Below, one piece after another: positions 20,002 through 29,388 of a stretch of DNA of 64,000 bases. The notes beneath the pieces are model-generated. The model saw nothing but the letters and a program-made list of their open reading frames with translations. It made no database searches and was not told where the DNA came from. How positions within the stretch are numbered: the first letter of the stretch is position 1; each line of letters begins with the position of its first letter. The translations under genes were made by a program, and so were the position numbers. The DNA comes from Thermoleophilaceae bacterium (GTDB lineage Bacteria > Actinomycetota > Thermoleophilia > Solirubrobacterales > Thermoleophilaceae), in NCBI GenBank assembly GCA_025928265.1, contig JAICJV010000001.1, positions 1 to 64,000 on the forward strand. The letters are read 5' to 3'.

Positions 20002-20415
20002 ATGAGGATGGCGGCGGATGACCCCCTGACGACCGTGATCCAGGCGTTCGAGGAGTTCGAGTTCGGCCAGACGGACCTCGAGGACTACTTCAACCGCTGG
20101 TGGCACCCCGACGCCGTGATCGAGTCGGCCGACGGCGTCCCGATCGCCGGTCGCTACGAGGGCCTGGAGGGCTACCGCCGCTGGTTCGAGGACTCCTACG
20201 GCCCGTACTACGACGTCCGCCGCCACGTGGACTCGGTCAAGACCGAGGGCAGCACCGTGGTCATGCTGCTCACTATCAGCGGGCGCTCGCGCGAGGACGG
20301 CCTCGAGCTGGAGGTGCGGATCGGCAGCACATACGAGGTCGAGGACGGCCGCATCAAGCGGTTGAACGTGTACGTCGGCCACGAGCGAGCGCTCCTGGCC
20401 GGCGGGACCGCGTAG
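20002..20415 (+). CDS. SnoaL/NTF2-like protein
   Basis: 137 aa; DYFNRWWHPDAVIESADGVPIAGRYEGLEGYRRWFEDSYGPYYDVRRHV. Confidence 0.75.
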   Translation: MRMAADDPLTTVIQAFEEFEFGQTDLEDYFNRWWHPDAVIESADGVPIAGRYEGLEGYRRWFEDSYGPYYDVRRHVDSVKTEGSTVVMLLTISGRSREDGLELEVRIGSTYEVEDGRIKRLNVYVGHERALLAGGTA

Positions 20416-20427
20416 CGCCCGCCGGCG

Positions 20428-21612
20428 TCAGGCGAACGCCCGCACGCCGGTGACCGCGTGCCCGATCACGAGTGTGTGCACCTCGCTGGTGCCCTCGTAC
20501 GTGAGCACCGACTCGAGGTTGTTGGCGTGGCGCATGACGGGGTACTCGGAGCTGATCCCGTTGGCGCCGAGAATGGTTCGCGCCTCGCGGGCGATGGTCA
20601 GCGCCTCGCGGACGTTGTTGAGCTTGCCGAAGCTCACCTGCTCCGGAGTGATCTCGCCCGCGTCCTTCAGCCGGCCGAGCTGCAACGCGACGAGCGCGGC
20701 CTTGTTCAGCTCGAGCGTCATGTTCGCCAGCTTCTCCTGGGTGAGCTGGAAGCCGGCGATCGGCTTGCCGAAGGCGACGCGCGACTTCGCGTACTCGATC
20801 GCGGTCTCGAGGCAGGTGCGCGCCGCGCCGACCGCGCCCCAGACGATCCCGTAGCGCGCCTCGCTGAGGCACGACAGCGGGCCGCCGAGGCCGCGCGCCC
20901 CTGGGAGCATGGCCGACTCCGGCAGCCGGCAGTCCTCGAGGATCAGCTCGGAGGTGATCGACGCACGCAGCGAGAGCTTGCGGTGGATGTCCTGCGTCGA
21001 GAAGCCGGGCGTGCCGCGCGGGACGACGAAGCCGCGCACGCCGTCGTCGGTGCGCGCCCACACGACCGCCACGTCGGCCAGGCCGCCGTTCGTGATCCAC
21101 ATCTTGGTGCCGTTCAGGATCCAGTCGCCGCCGTCGCGGCGCGCGGCTGTCTTCATCGCCGCCGGGTCGCTGCCGGCATCCGGCTCGGTGAGGCCGAAGC
21201 AGCCGATCGCGTCGCCCGCGGCCATCCGCGGCAGCCACTCCTGCTTCTGCTCCTCCGACCCGTACTTCCAGATCGGGAACATCGCCAGCGAGCCCTGCAC
21301 CGAGACGAAGCTGCGCAGGCCGCTGTCGACGGCCTCGAGCTCGCGGCACGCGACGCCGTAGCTCACGGCGCTGGCGCCGGCGCAGCCGTAGCCCTCGAGG
21401 TGCATCCCCAGGAGGCCGAGCCGCCCGAGCTCCGGGCCCAGCTCGCGCGGCAGGTAGCCCTCCATGTACCACTCCTCGATCTCGGGGAGCACACGGTCGG
21501 CGGCGAAGCGCTGGATCGTCTCGGCGAGCATGAGCTGCTCGTGGTCGAGCATCCGGTTGACGCCGAGGAAGTCGGCGGCGCTGACGGCGGGCGCGGCCGT
21601 TGTCGCGGTCAT
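20428..21612 (-). CDS. Acyl-CoA dehydrogenase, glutaryl-CoA dehydrogenase-like
   Basis: IGCFGLTEPDAGSDPAAMKT, WILNGTKMWITNG, RVAFGKPIAGFQLTQEKLANM, YEGTSEVHTLVIGHAVTGVRAF. Confidence 0.9.
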   Translation of the reverse strand: MTATTAAPAVSAADFLGVNRMLDHEQLMLAETIQRFAADRVLPEIEEWYMEGYLPRELGPELGRLGLLGMHLEGYGCAGASAVSYGVACRELEAVDSGLRSFVSVQGSLAMFPIWKYGSEEQKQEWLPRMAAGDAIGCFGLTEPDAGSDPAAMKTAARRDGGDWILNGTKMWITNGGLADVAVVWARTDDGVRGFVVPRGTPGFSTQDIHRKLSLRASITSELILEDCRLPESAMLPGARGLGGPLSCLSEARYGIVWGAVGAARTCLETAIEYAKSRVAFGKPIAGFQLTQEKLANMTLELNKAALVALQLGRLKDAGEITPEQVSFGKLNNVREALTIAREARTILGANGISSEYPVMRHANNLESVLTYEGTSEVHTLVIGHAVTGVRAFA

Positions 21613-22487
21613 GGGAAGGCCTCCTGCTTCGACTTTTGAGCGGCGGGCCGCAGCGATAGGTCGTACACGTCGGTCCGGCGGTCGGCACGCGGGCGGATCA
21701 GCGGGTCGCGGACCTGCGCCGCCTGGGCGGCCGCGAGGTCGATCGTGGCCACGTCGAGCGCCGGCTGGCTGCCGGGCAGCGGGCCCGTGGCAACCTTGCC
21801 GAACGGGTCGGCGATGAGCGACGACCCGAGGAACTCCAGGTCGCCGTTCGACCCGGCCTGCGACGCGCACGCGATGAAGACCTGGCTCAGGTTGGCCTGC
21901 ACGACAGCGCCGAGCGCCTGCGGCGCGAGCCCGTGGGCGTCCCAGCGCTCGCGGTCGAATCCGGTCACCCACGCGGTGGGAACGCAGATCAGCTCGGCGC
22001 CCTCGAGCGCGAGCAGGCGGACGGTCTCGACGAAGCGCAGGTCGTAGCAGACGCACAGCCCCACGGTGCCGAACGGCAGCTCCGCCACCGGCAGCCCGAG
22101 GTCGCCGGGCTCGAAAGCGAGCTTCTCCTGGCGGAAGAGGTGCAGCTTGCGGTAGTGGAGCAGCGGCCCGTCGGGACCCACGATCACGGCGGTGTTGTAG
22201 AGCCGGTCGCCGTCGCGCTCGCAGAACCCGCCCGCCACGTAGCCGCCGGCGTCGGCGGCCACGTCCGTCCACGCCTCGACCGTCGGCCCGTCGAGCGGCT
22301 CCGCCACGTCCGGCAGCCGCTCGCGGCCGGCGACGTAACCCGGCACGATCAGCTCGGGGAGTACCACCAGCTGCGCGCCGCGGCCGAACGCCTCGCGCGC
22401 GGTCGCCACGCTGAGCGCGCGATTCTCCTCCGCGGCGTACGGCCGCCCGGTGACCTGCGCCAGCGCGATCGCGAGCTCGCGCGTCAC
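21609..22487 (-). CDS. Carbon-nitrogen hydrolase (nitrilase superfamily)
   Basis: VVLPELIVPGY, HYRKLHLF, VGLCVCYDLRFVETVRLLALEGAELI (Glu-Lys-Cys triad context). Confidence 0.9.
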   Translation of the reverse strand: MTRELAIALAQVTGRPYAAEENRALSVATAREAFGRGAQLVVLPELIVPGYVAGRERLPDVAEPLDGPTVEAWTDVAADAGGYVAGGFCERDGDRLYNTAVIVGPDGPLLHYRKLHLFRQEKLAFEPGDLGLPVAELPFGTVGLCVCYDLRFVETVRLLALEGAELICVPTAWVTGFDRERWDAHGLAPQALGAVVQANLSQVFIACASQAGSNGDLEFLGSSLIADPFGKVATGPLPGSQPALDVATIDLAAAQAAQVRDPLIRPRADRRTDVYDLSLRPAAQKSKQEAFP

Positions 22488-23251
22488 GACTCGCCTGCGG
22501 GCAGCACGCCCGCGATCTCGAGCATCCGCACGTCGGCCGGGCACGGGCCGCCGACGCTGACGATCGCCTCGCCGCGGTCCGCCCTCACGCGGTGTTCCAC
22601 GGCCGGCGGCACCTGGATCGCCTGGCCGGCCTCGAACTCGCGGATGAACCCGTGCGTGAGGTCCTCGACGGTCCCTCGCCCGGAGAGGATGTAGATCGTG
22701 TCCTCGGACTCCATGTGCGCGTGGGGCACGTTCTCCTCACCCGGCTGCATGCTCACGTAGTTCATGTTCGCGTTGCGGGCCCCGGCGCCGAGCCAGACGA
22801 CGAGCCGCGCGTCGCTCGCGATCATCGGCAGCATGACGTCCGGGCGGTCGCGGTGGAAGAGCCTGATGCCGGTGTCGTCGCCGGCGGGAGCGCCGGCGGG
22901 CGCGCCGTCGTACAGCGCGGGGTCCGGTGGCGACGGGCCCCCGATCAGCTCGAGCCCCTGGGGCCCGGCCTCGAAGACGTACTCGCTGCCCGGCGCGACG
23001 TGCACCATCGCGCCCTCGGTGAGGTCGTGCCGGGCGACGCGCCCGCCGCCGGCGATGACGTAGTAGACGGCCTCGCCGGCATGGTGCTGAGGTCGCGTGC
23101 GCGCGCCCGCGCCGAGTGAGACGAGGTGCATCGAGCGCATCTGCGCGCCCACGCCCGGCCAGACGAGCGCCCGGGCGCTGCCGTGACCATCGACGAGATC
23201 GAGCACGCGGCCCTCCGGGCCCAGGACCTGGATGCCCTCGGCGGCGTTCAT
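22484..23251 (-). CDS. Bicupin protein
   Basis: Two cupin cores: HHAGEAVYYVIAGGGRV and HAHMESEDTIYILSGRGTVED. Confidence 0.82.
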   Translation of the reverse strand: MNAAEGIQVLGPEGRVLDLVDGHGSARALVWPGVGAQMRSMHLVSLGAGARTRPQHHAGEAVYYVIAGGGRVARHDLTEGAMVHVAPGSEYVFEAGPQGLELIGGPSPPDPALYDGAPAGAPAGDDTGIRLFHRDRPDVMLPMIASDARLVVWLGAGARNANMNYVSMQPGEENVPHAHMESEDTIYILSGRGTVEDLTHGFIREFEAGQAIQVPPAVEHRVRADRGEAIVSVGGPCPADVRMLEIAGVLPAGES

Positions 23252-23601
23252 CGCGGCCCCCGCTTCATGACGGTGTACGCATCGCCGCTCTCGCGGCGCG
23301 GCACGATGATCGCGAGGAAGCGCGCGCCCGCGGGTCCCGCGCGCAGGCCGTGCGCGACGTTGGGCGCGACCACCGACCACTCGCCCGGGCCGAGGCGCTC
23401 GGTCCGCCCGTCGACGGTGAACTCGACCTGTCCGGCGTCGATCAGCGTGATCTGCTCCTGGGGATGGTTGTGGGTCGGGAAGACCGCGCCCGGCTCGAAC
23501 TCGTAGCGGGTGACGGTCGCGCCCTCGCTGTCGAACGCGCGCCGCCGCACGCCCGGCCACGGCTCGTCTGCGGCGATCGCGTCGAAGCGTCCCGTGCTCA
23601 T
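23248..23601 (-). CDS. Single-domain cupin
   Basis: FPTHNHPQEQITLIDAGQVEFTVDGRTERLGPGEWSVVAPNVAHGL. Confidence 0.88.
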   Translation of the reverse strand: MSTGRFDAIAADEPWPGVRRRAFDSEGATVTRYEFEPGAVFPTHNHPQEQITLIDAGQVEFTVDGRTERLGPGEWSVVAPNVAHGLRAGPAGARFLAIIVPRRESGDAYTVMKRGPR

Positions 23602-24350
23602 TCGTCGAGGAACGCGACCACGCGGCAGGGCGACGCCTCGCCGCCCTCGATCGGGATCGGGAAGGCGCCGATGAGGCAGCGCCGGTTGAGTGCCTGCTCG
23701 ATGTCGCCGCCCATGTTCTCCACGTGCGTGACGCCCGCCCGGAACGGCACCTTGTGCATCACGAAGATGTCCTCGGGCGGAAACTCGTCGTCGACGCTGC
23801 GGCCGATCTTCTTCTCGTAGGCGCGCGCGGCGTCGGCGCGCTTGTAGCGGATGCTTGTGTTCATCGGGTGGTCGCCCGAGGCGCAGTCGAAGCCGGTCCA
23901 GGCGAACTGCATCTCCGCGACCCACTCGGCGAACTCGCGGTCGCCGCCGGGGTGGCGCAGGAAGTAGCGCTCCTCGTCCTCCTCCGGGCGGCCATTGAAG
24001 AAGCGGTGGTAGCCAGTGTGGTAGATCAGGATGTCGCCCTTCTGCACCTCCATGCGGTCGGTGATGTGGTGCGGCTTGATCACCGACCAGTCCTCGACCT
24101 CGTCCGAGATGTCGACGATCACGCCCGGGCGGCAGAGCTGGTCGATCGGAACCGAGGCGATGTCGGCTCCGCCCGAGATGATGTGCATCTCGCCGTCGTA
24201 GTGGGTGCCCGCGTGAAGCGGCGTCTCGAGGTACTGCGAGACGATCCCGTTGGTGGCGTGGCGCTGGAAGTACGACAGCTTCGGCGACGGGTAACCGACC
24301 CATCCCGGCGTGTGGATCGAGAACTTGTGCGTCAGGTCGATGGGCTTCAT
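23598..24350 (-). CDS. Cyclase / kynurenine-formamidase-like hydrolase
   Basis: LETPLHAGTHYDGEMHI, GDILIYHTGYHRF, VENMGG; cyclase-family HxGTHxD motif. Confidence 0.85.
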   Translation of the reverse strand: MKPIDLTHKFSIHTPGWVGYPSPKLSYFQRHATNGIVSQYLETPLHAGTHYDGEMHIISGGADIASVPIDQLCRPGVIVDISDEVEDWSVIKPHHITDRMEVQKGDILIYHTGYHRFFNGRPEEDEERYFLRHPGGDREFAEWVAEMQFAWTGFDCASGDHPMNTSIRYKRADAARAYEKKIGRSVDDEFPPEDIFVMHKVPFRAGVTHVENMGGDIEQALNRRCLIGAFPIPIEGGEASPCRVVAFLDE

Positions 24351-26692
24351 CCGGTTCTCTCGAGCTCCTTTGGGTGTTCGGCGGCCCCCGCCATCCGAAG
24401 GACCCGCTCCGGGGTGAGCGGTAGTGCGGTGGCGTCGCTGCCCAGCGCGTCCGACAGGGCGTTGGCGATGACGGCGCCCGCCGCTGCGGTTCCGCCCTCG
24501 CCCGCGCCCTTCACGCCGAGCGGGTTGAGCGGCGTGGGGGCGTCCTCGGTCACGAGGACCCGCACGGGTGGCACCTCGCCGGCGGTGGGCAGCAGATAGT
24601 CCATGAACGAGCCGGCCACGAGCTGCCCGCTCGCGTCGTAGGCGAACTCCTCGAGCAGCGCTCCTCCCAGCCCCTGCGCGACGCCACCCACGATCTGGCC
24701 CTCGACCAGCTTCGGATTGATCGCGCGGCCCACGTCGTAGGTGACGGCGTAGCGGTGGATCTCCATGCCGCCCGTGTCGGTGTCGACCTCGAGCGCCACG
24801 CAGTGCAGGCCGTACGGGAACGCCATGTCCGGCGAGTCGAAGTGAGCCTCCTCCTCGAGGTCCGGCTCGCCCGCCAGATCGGCGAGCGGGACGCCGACCG
24901 CGGGCGCGCCGCGGGCGACCACGCGGTCGCCGCTGATGGTGAGATCGTCCGGCGACACCTCGAGCCGCTCCGCCGCGAGCTCGAGCAGCCGCCCTCGCAG
25001 CACGTCCGCGGCGCGCGCCACCGCGCTGCCGCCGAGCATCGACGCGCGGCTGCCGAACGAGCCCATCCCCTCCGGCACCGTGTCGGTGTCGCCGTGCCGG
25101 ACCGTGACGTCGTCGTAGCTCACGCCCAGCGTCTCGGCGCACACCTGCGCCAGGACCGTGTCCACCCCCTGGCCGACGGAAGCGGATCCGACATGCACCA
25201 CCGTCTCACCGTCAGCGTCGAGGCCCACGCGCGCGTACTCCCAGCGCGCGATACCGCTCTTCTCGACGAAGTAGCCGACTCCCAGCCCACGCCGGCGCCC
25301 GTGACTCGCCCCCTCGGCGCGCCAGCGCAGCATCTCGTCGTAGCCGAACGTGCGCAGGCCCTTGTCGAGGAGCAGCCCGTAGTCGCCGCTGTCGAACACG
25401 ACCGGGTGGCCGTCGGTGTGCGTGCCGACCTCGTACGGCATGGCGTCGGCGGCGATCAGGTTCTGCCGGCGCAGGTCGGCGGGGTCGCGCCCGAGCCGGC
25501 GCGCCGCGATGTCGATCATGCGCTCGCGCACGAAGTTGGCCTCGTAGCGCCCCGGGGCGCGGTAGGTGCCCGCCGGTGTCTTGTTGGTGAGCACCTGGCG
25601 CGCGGTGCAGTCGTAGGCGTCCCAGCGGTAGGGACCGGGGAGCAGCGCGGCGGTCATGCCGGGAACGACCGAGCCGTGGGTGCGGACGTACGCGCCGGTG
25701 TTCATCACGAAGCGGTCGCGCATGGCGAGCAGCGTGCCGTCGGCGCGCAGCGCGACCTCCACGTCGTGGACCTGCTCGCGCGAGTGGTTGAGCGCGCGCA
25801 GGTTCTCCTCGCGGTCCTCCGTCCACGCGACGGGCCGGCGCAGGCGCGCGGCGCACCACGGCACGATGAAGTCCTCGGGGTAGAACTCGCCGCGGCCGCC
25901 GAAGCCGCCGCCCACGTCGAGCTCGATGAACCGGACCTGCTCCTCGCCGAGGCCGAGCATGCGGGCGAGTATCCGGCGGTTGGTGTGGACGACCTTGGCC
26001 GCGCCCCACACCGTCAGCCGGCCGCTGCCCGGATCGAGCTCGGCGAGCAGGCCGCGCGGCTCGAGCGGCACGGCCCCGTGGCGCTGGCAGCTCAACCGCT
26101 CGCGTACGACCACGTCGGCCTCGGCGAACGCCGCATCGGCGTCGCCCCAGGCGATGTGGATCTCGCCCGCGAGGTTGGATTCGAGCGTGTCGTGCAGGCG
26201 GGTGGTGTCCGCATCGGCCGCCGTCCACGGATCGAGCACGGGCTCGAGCGGCTCGTACTCGACGTCGATCGACGACAGCGCGTCCTCGGCCGCGTAGCGC
26301 GAGCTGGCGATCACGGCGGCGACCGGCTCGCCGGAGTAGCGCACGACGCCGTCGGCGAACGGCGGCTGTAGCGCGAGCTCCATTCCCGGCAGCGGATACA
26401 TGCGCATCGGGATGCGCGGGAGCGGCTGCGGGAGGTCGCGGCTCGTGACCACGTCCACCACGTGCGGATCCGCCTGAGCCGTGCTCGCGTCGATCGCCGT
26501 GATGCGCGCGTGCGCGTGCGGGCTCCTCAATACGGCGAGGTGCAGCGCGTCCGGTCGCTGCAGGTCGTCCACGAAGCAGCTCCGGCCGGTGAGCAGCGGC
26601 AGATCCTCCTTGCGCGGCAGCGAGCGCCCGATGACAGCGGCGCCGTCCGCCGGCGCGTCCCGCGCCACGGCGTGCGTGGCGCGAGCTACCAC
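24347..26692 (-). CDS. Molybdenum hydroxylase large subunit #1 (xanthine dehydrogenase/CoxL superfamily)
   Basis: GRSLPRKEDLPLLTGRSCFVDD, DVGGGFGGRGEFYPED, loop TYRAPGRYEANFVRERM, LGVKGAGEGGTAAAGAVIANAL. Confidence 0.93.
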   Translation of the reverse strand: MVARATHAVARDAPADGAAVIGRSLPRKEDLPLLTGRSCFVDDLQRPDALHLAVLRSPHAHARITAIDASTAQADPHVVDVVTSRDLPQPLPRIPMRMYPLPGMELALQPPFADGVVRYSGEPVAAVIASSRYAAEDALSSIDVEYEPLEPVLDPWTAADADTTRLHDTLESNLAGEIHIAWGDADAAFAEADVVVRERLSCQRHGAVPLEPRGLLAELDPGSGRLTVWGAAKVVHTNRRILARMLGLGEEQVRFIELDVGGGFGGRGEFYPEDFIVPWCAARLRRPVAWTEDREENLRALNHSREQVHDVEVALRADGTLLAMRDRFVMNTGAYVRTHGSVVPGMTAALLPGPYRWDAYDCTARQVLTNKTPAGTYRAPGRYEANFVRERMIDIAARRLGRDPADLRRQNLIAADAMPYEVGTHTDGHPVVFDSGDYGLLLDKGLRTFGYDEMLRWRAEGASHGRRRGLGVGYFVEKSGIARWEYARVGLDADGETVVHVGSASVGQGVDTVLAQVCAETLGVSYDDVTVRHGDTDTVPEGMGSFGSRASMLGGSAVARAADVLRGRLLELAAERLEVSPDDLTISGDRVVARGAPAVGVPLADLAGEPDLEEEAHFDSPDMAFPYGLHCVALEVDTDTGGMEIHRYAVTYDVGRAINPKLVEGQIVGGVAQGLGGALLEEFAYDASGQLVAGSFMDYLLPTAGEVPPVRVLVTEDAPTPLNPLGVKGAGEGGTAAAGAVIANALSDALGSDATALPLTPERVLRMAGAAEHPKELERTG

Positions 26693-27360
26693 TTGTACCT
26701 GATCTCGAACCGCACCCCCCGGCGGCGCCGCCTGCCGGCCGCGACCAGGCCGAGCACGACCGCCGCTGCAGCCACGCCGGCGCCCGCCGCCGCCGGAACG
26801 CGGCTCGTGGCGGCGTCCGGCTCGGCGGCGGGGCTCGGAGCAGCCTTGCGCGGCGGCGAGGAGGGTCGCGACGCCGGTTCGGGCTCCGGATGGGCAGAGG
26901 AGGGCGCCGGGCGCGACGCGCGCTCGGCGAGGCTCTTCTCGAGAGTCTGGGCGAGGTCGCGCAGGAGTCGCTCCGCCTCCGGCCGCGCGGACTCCTCCGA
27001 CACGCCGGGTGCTGCGACGCGGCCGTCGAGCGAGACGGCGACCTCGGCCGAGTCGCCCGAGCCGGAGACGCTGCCGCGCAGCGTCCCGGTGGCAAAGCCC
27101 GGGCCGGCGGCCTCACGCACGCGCAGCCGGCAGCTGGCGCGGCGGCCGTCCTCGTCGATGTCGAGCGGCTTGAGGACACCGATGCAGTCGATCGCGCCAG
27201 CGCCGATCTGCGGCCGCAGCGCGCCCTGCAGAGTCGCGTCGCCGTTGACGCGCTCGAGCGCGGACCCGGGGAGGCACGCGGCCAGCGCGCCCAGGTCGGT
27301 CAGCTCCGCCCACACGCGATCGGCCGGCGCGGCGACCCTGAAGTTCGTCTCGACGATCAT
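26686..27360 (-). CDS. CoxG-like SRPBCC protein with Pro-rich linker and C-terminal TM anchor
   Basis: AELTDLGALAACLPGSALERV CoxG signature; C-terminal AAAGAGVAAAAVVLGLVAAGRRRRRGVRFEIRYKW. Confidence 0.85.
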   Translation of the reverse strand: MIVETNFRVAAPADRVWAELTDLGALAACLPGSALERVNGDATLQGALRPQIGAGAIDCIGVLKPLDIDEDGRRASCRLRVREAAGPGFATGTLRGSVSGSGDSAEVAVSLDGRVAAPGVSEESARPEAERLLRDLAQTLEKSLAERASRPAPSSAHPEPEPASRPSSPPRKAAPSPAAEPDAATSRVPAAAGAGVAAAAVVLGLVAAGRRRRRGVRFEIRYKW

Positions 27361-27384
27361 TCGCTCACTCCCCCGGTGCCAAAA

Positions 27385-27398
27385 GTATAATGTTGGAC
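27385..27398 (-). promoter_or_regulatory. Island operator motif, site a (plus strand GTATAATGTTGGAC)
   Basis: Matches GGTCNAACGTNATAC consensus on the minus strand; sits between two divergent coxG-like genes. Confidence 0.6.
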
Positions 27399-27430
27399 TT
27401 TAGCGCGTAGGGCGACTTCCGGGGAGAGAA

Positions 27431-28123
27431 ATGAAGCTTCAGAACGAGTTCACCGTTCACGTCCCGCTCGAGCGGGCCTGGGAGACGCTCCTCGACATCG
27501 AACGCGTCGCCGGATTCCTCCCCGGCGCGAAGATCGAGCCGGCCTCCGACGACGGCGTCTTCCACGGCTCGATGAAGGTCAAGGTCGGCCCGATGACCGT
27601 CAACTACCAGGGCACCGCGAAGCTGGCGTCCGTCGACGAGCAGGCGCACGTGGCCGACATCGAGGTCCGCGCGAAGGAGGCGAAGGGCCAGGGCACGGCC
27701 GCCGCGGTCATCCGCAACAGCCTGGTGCACGAGAACGGCGCCACGCGCGTGATCGCGGAGACCGACCTCCAGGTGACGGGCCGCCAGGCGCAGTTCGGCC
27801 GGGCGATCATGCAGGACGTTGCCAGCCGGATGCTGGGCGACTTCGCGAAGCGCTTCGAGGCATACCTGGCCGAGGGCGACGGCGCTGCGGCGCCGGCTGC
27901 CGCAAACGGATCGCCAGGCACCGGGGCGCCCGCCGCGCCGGGCCCGGCTCCCAGCGCCCCGGAGCCGGAGGACGCCCTCGACCTCGGGAACGTGCTCGGC
28001 CAGACCCCGATCGTGCGCTACGGCATCCCCGTGGCCGCCGCGCTCGTGCTGCTGCTCGTATTCGCGCTCGCCGCACGCGGCCGCCGCCGCGGGCTCAGCG
28101 TGAACTTCGGGATTCAGCTCTAG
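27431..28123 (+). CDS. CoxG-like SRPBCC protein with C-terminal TM anchor
   Basis: MKLQNEFTVHVPLERAWETLLDIERVAGFLPGAKIE...C-terminal IPVAAALVLLLVFALAARGRRRGLSVNFGIQL; SD GGGGAGAG. Confidence 0.88.
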   Translation: MKLQNEFTVHVPLERAWETLLDIERVAGFLPGAKIEPASDDGVFHGSMKVKVGPMTVNYQGTAKLASVDEQAHVADIEVRAKEAKGQGTAAAVIRNSLVHENGATRVIAETDLQVTGRQAQFGRAIMQDVASRMLGDFAKRFEAYLAEGDGAAAPAAANGSPGTGAPAAPGPAPSAPEPEDALDLGNVLGQTPIVRYGIPVAAALVLLLVFALAARGRRRGLSVNFGIQL

Positions 28124-29388
28124 CGCGGGCCGCACATCGCCAGCGCCGTGAGGGCGTAGACGCGCGACGCGCGCAGCAGGTCCGCCTTGCGGACCGCGAA
28201 CGTGCCGGCGCCCGCGACCCCCGGCGGGCCGTAGGTCAGCGACGGGATTCCCGCCTCGTTGAACACGTTGTGATCGCGCCACATGCTGCACTCCGGCGGC
28301 GTAGCGATCTCCGTGTCGGCGTCGAACTCGAAGCGATGCGCGGCGTCGAGCGCGTCCGAGAGCGGCTCGATGCCCTCGGCCTCCCAGCCGGGCCGGTCGA
28401 CGAACTGCTCGACCGTGCCCTCGAGCCCGAGCTCGTCGAGCAGCGCGCGAAGCTCGTGCCGGATCGCGCCGCCGTCCTGTCCCGGAACGGTGCGGATGTC
28501 GAGGTAGAGCATGCAGACCTCGGGGTTCTGGAGGACGAGCCACGGCTGACCGGCGCGGATCGCCGAGACGTTCACCCGCGGCACCACGGTCCCGCCCGGC
28601 GACTCGTAGGTGTGGCGCCGCTCGTACTCGAGCGCCCAGTCCTCGAGCCGGGCGATGAGCGGCATCGCTCGGACGATCGCGTTCGGGTGCTCCCCCGGCG
28701 CGTAGGGCCGGCTGACGTACGGCGTGTAGAGCACCGGCCCGCCGTACACCGTGATCTTGTAGAAGGCCTTGCCCGCCTCGATCCAGCCCTTGCGGAAGGC
28801 CGTGGCCTCGGCGCACACGCAGAAGCCGGCGCGCGGGCTGTGGTTCACGAGGTAGCGCGCGCCCACCTCCTTGCTCAGGTAGCGCTTGCCCTGGAACTCG
28901 TCGACCGGCTCCTGGCCGATCTCGCCCGCGACCATCGTCAGGTAGATGCTCCCGTCGAGCTTCACGCCCGCGTCGCGGATCGCCTTCGCCGCCAGCATCC
29001 ACGCCGCCATCGGGCCCTTGTCGTTCACCACCGGGTTGCCGATCAGGAGGTCGCCGTCCTCGCGCCCGAGGTGGTAGTCGCGGTTCCCGGGGTCGCGCCA
29101 GATCAGGTGGTCGTCGCGGCGCATCCAGGTGTCGATATGGCTGTTGAAGGCCAGCGCCGGCCCGGTGCCGGAGCCGGGGACCTCCGCGAACACGTTGAAG
29201 CGGTCCTCGAACATCCCCACGCGGCGCGGCGCGAAGCCCTCGTCGGCCAGCCACCGGTAGATGAGCTCGGCGCTCTCGCCCTCCCCGCCGGGCGGCGCCT
29301 CGACGCTCGTCACATGCAGCGCCAGCTCGACGAGATCACGCTCCTCGATCCGCGCGAGGACGGCGTCCGCTGCGGCCTGGTCGATCAT
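28120..29388 (-). CDS. M20-family metallohydrolase (423 aa)
   Basis: LAFNSHIDTWM, NPVVNDKGPMAAWM, VAGEIGQEPVDEF, CSMWRDHNVFNEAGIPSLTYGP. Confidence 0.87.
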   Translation of the reverse strand: MIDQAAADAVLARIEERDLVELALHVTSVEAPPGGEGESAELIYRWLADEGFAPRRVGMFEDRFNVFAEVPGSGTGPALAFNSHIDTWMRRDDHLIWRDPGNRDYHLGREDGDLLIGNPVVNDKGPMAAWMLAAKAIRDAGVKLDGSIYLTMVAGEIGQEPVDEFQGKRYLSKEVGARYLVNHSPRAGFCVCAEATAFRKGWIEAGKAFYKITVYGGPVLYTPYVSRPYAPGEHPNAIVRAMPLIARLEDWALEYERRHTYESPGGTVVPRVNVSAIRAGQPWLVLQNPEVCMLYLDIRTVPGQDGGAIRHELRALLDELGLEGTVEQFVDRPGWEAEGIEPLSDALDAAHRFEFDADTEIATPPECSMWRDHNVFNEAGIPSLTYGPPGVAGAGTFAVRKADLLRASRVYALTALAMCGPR

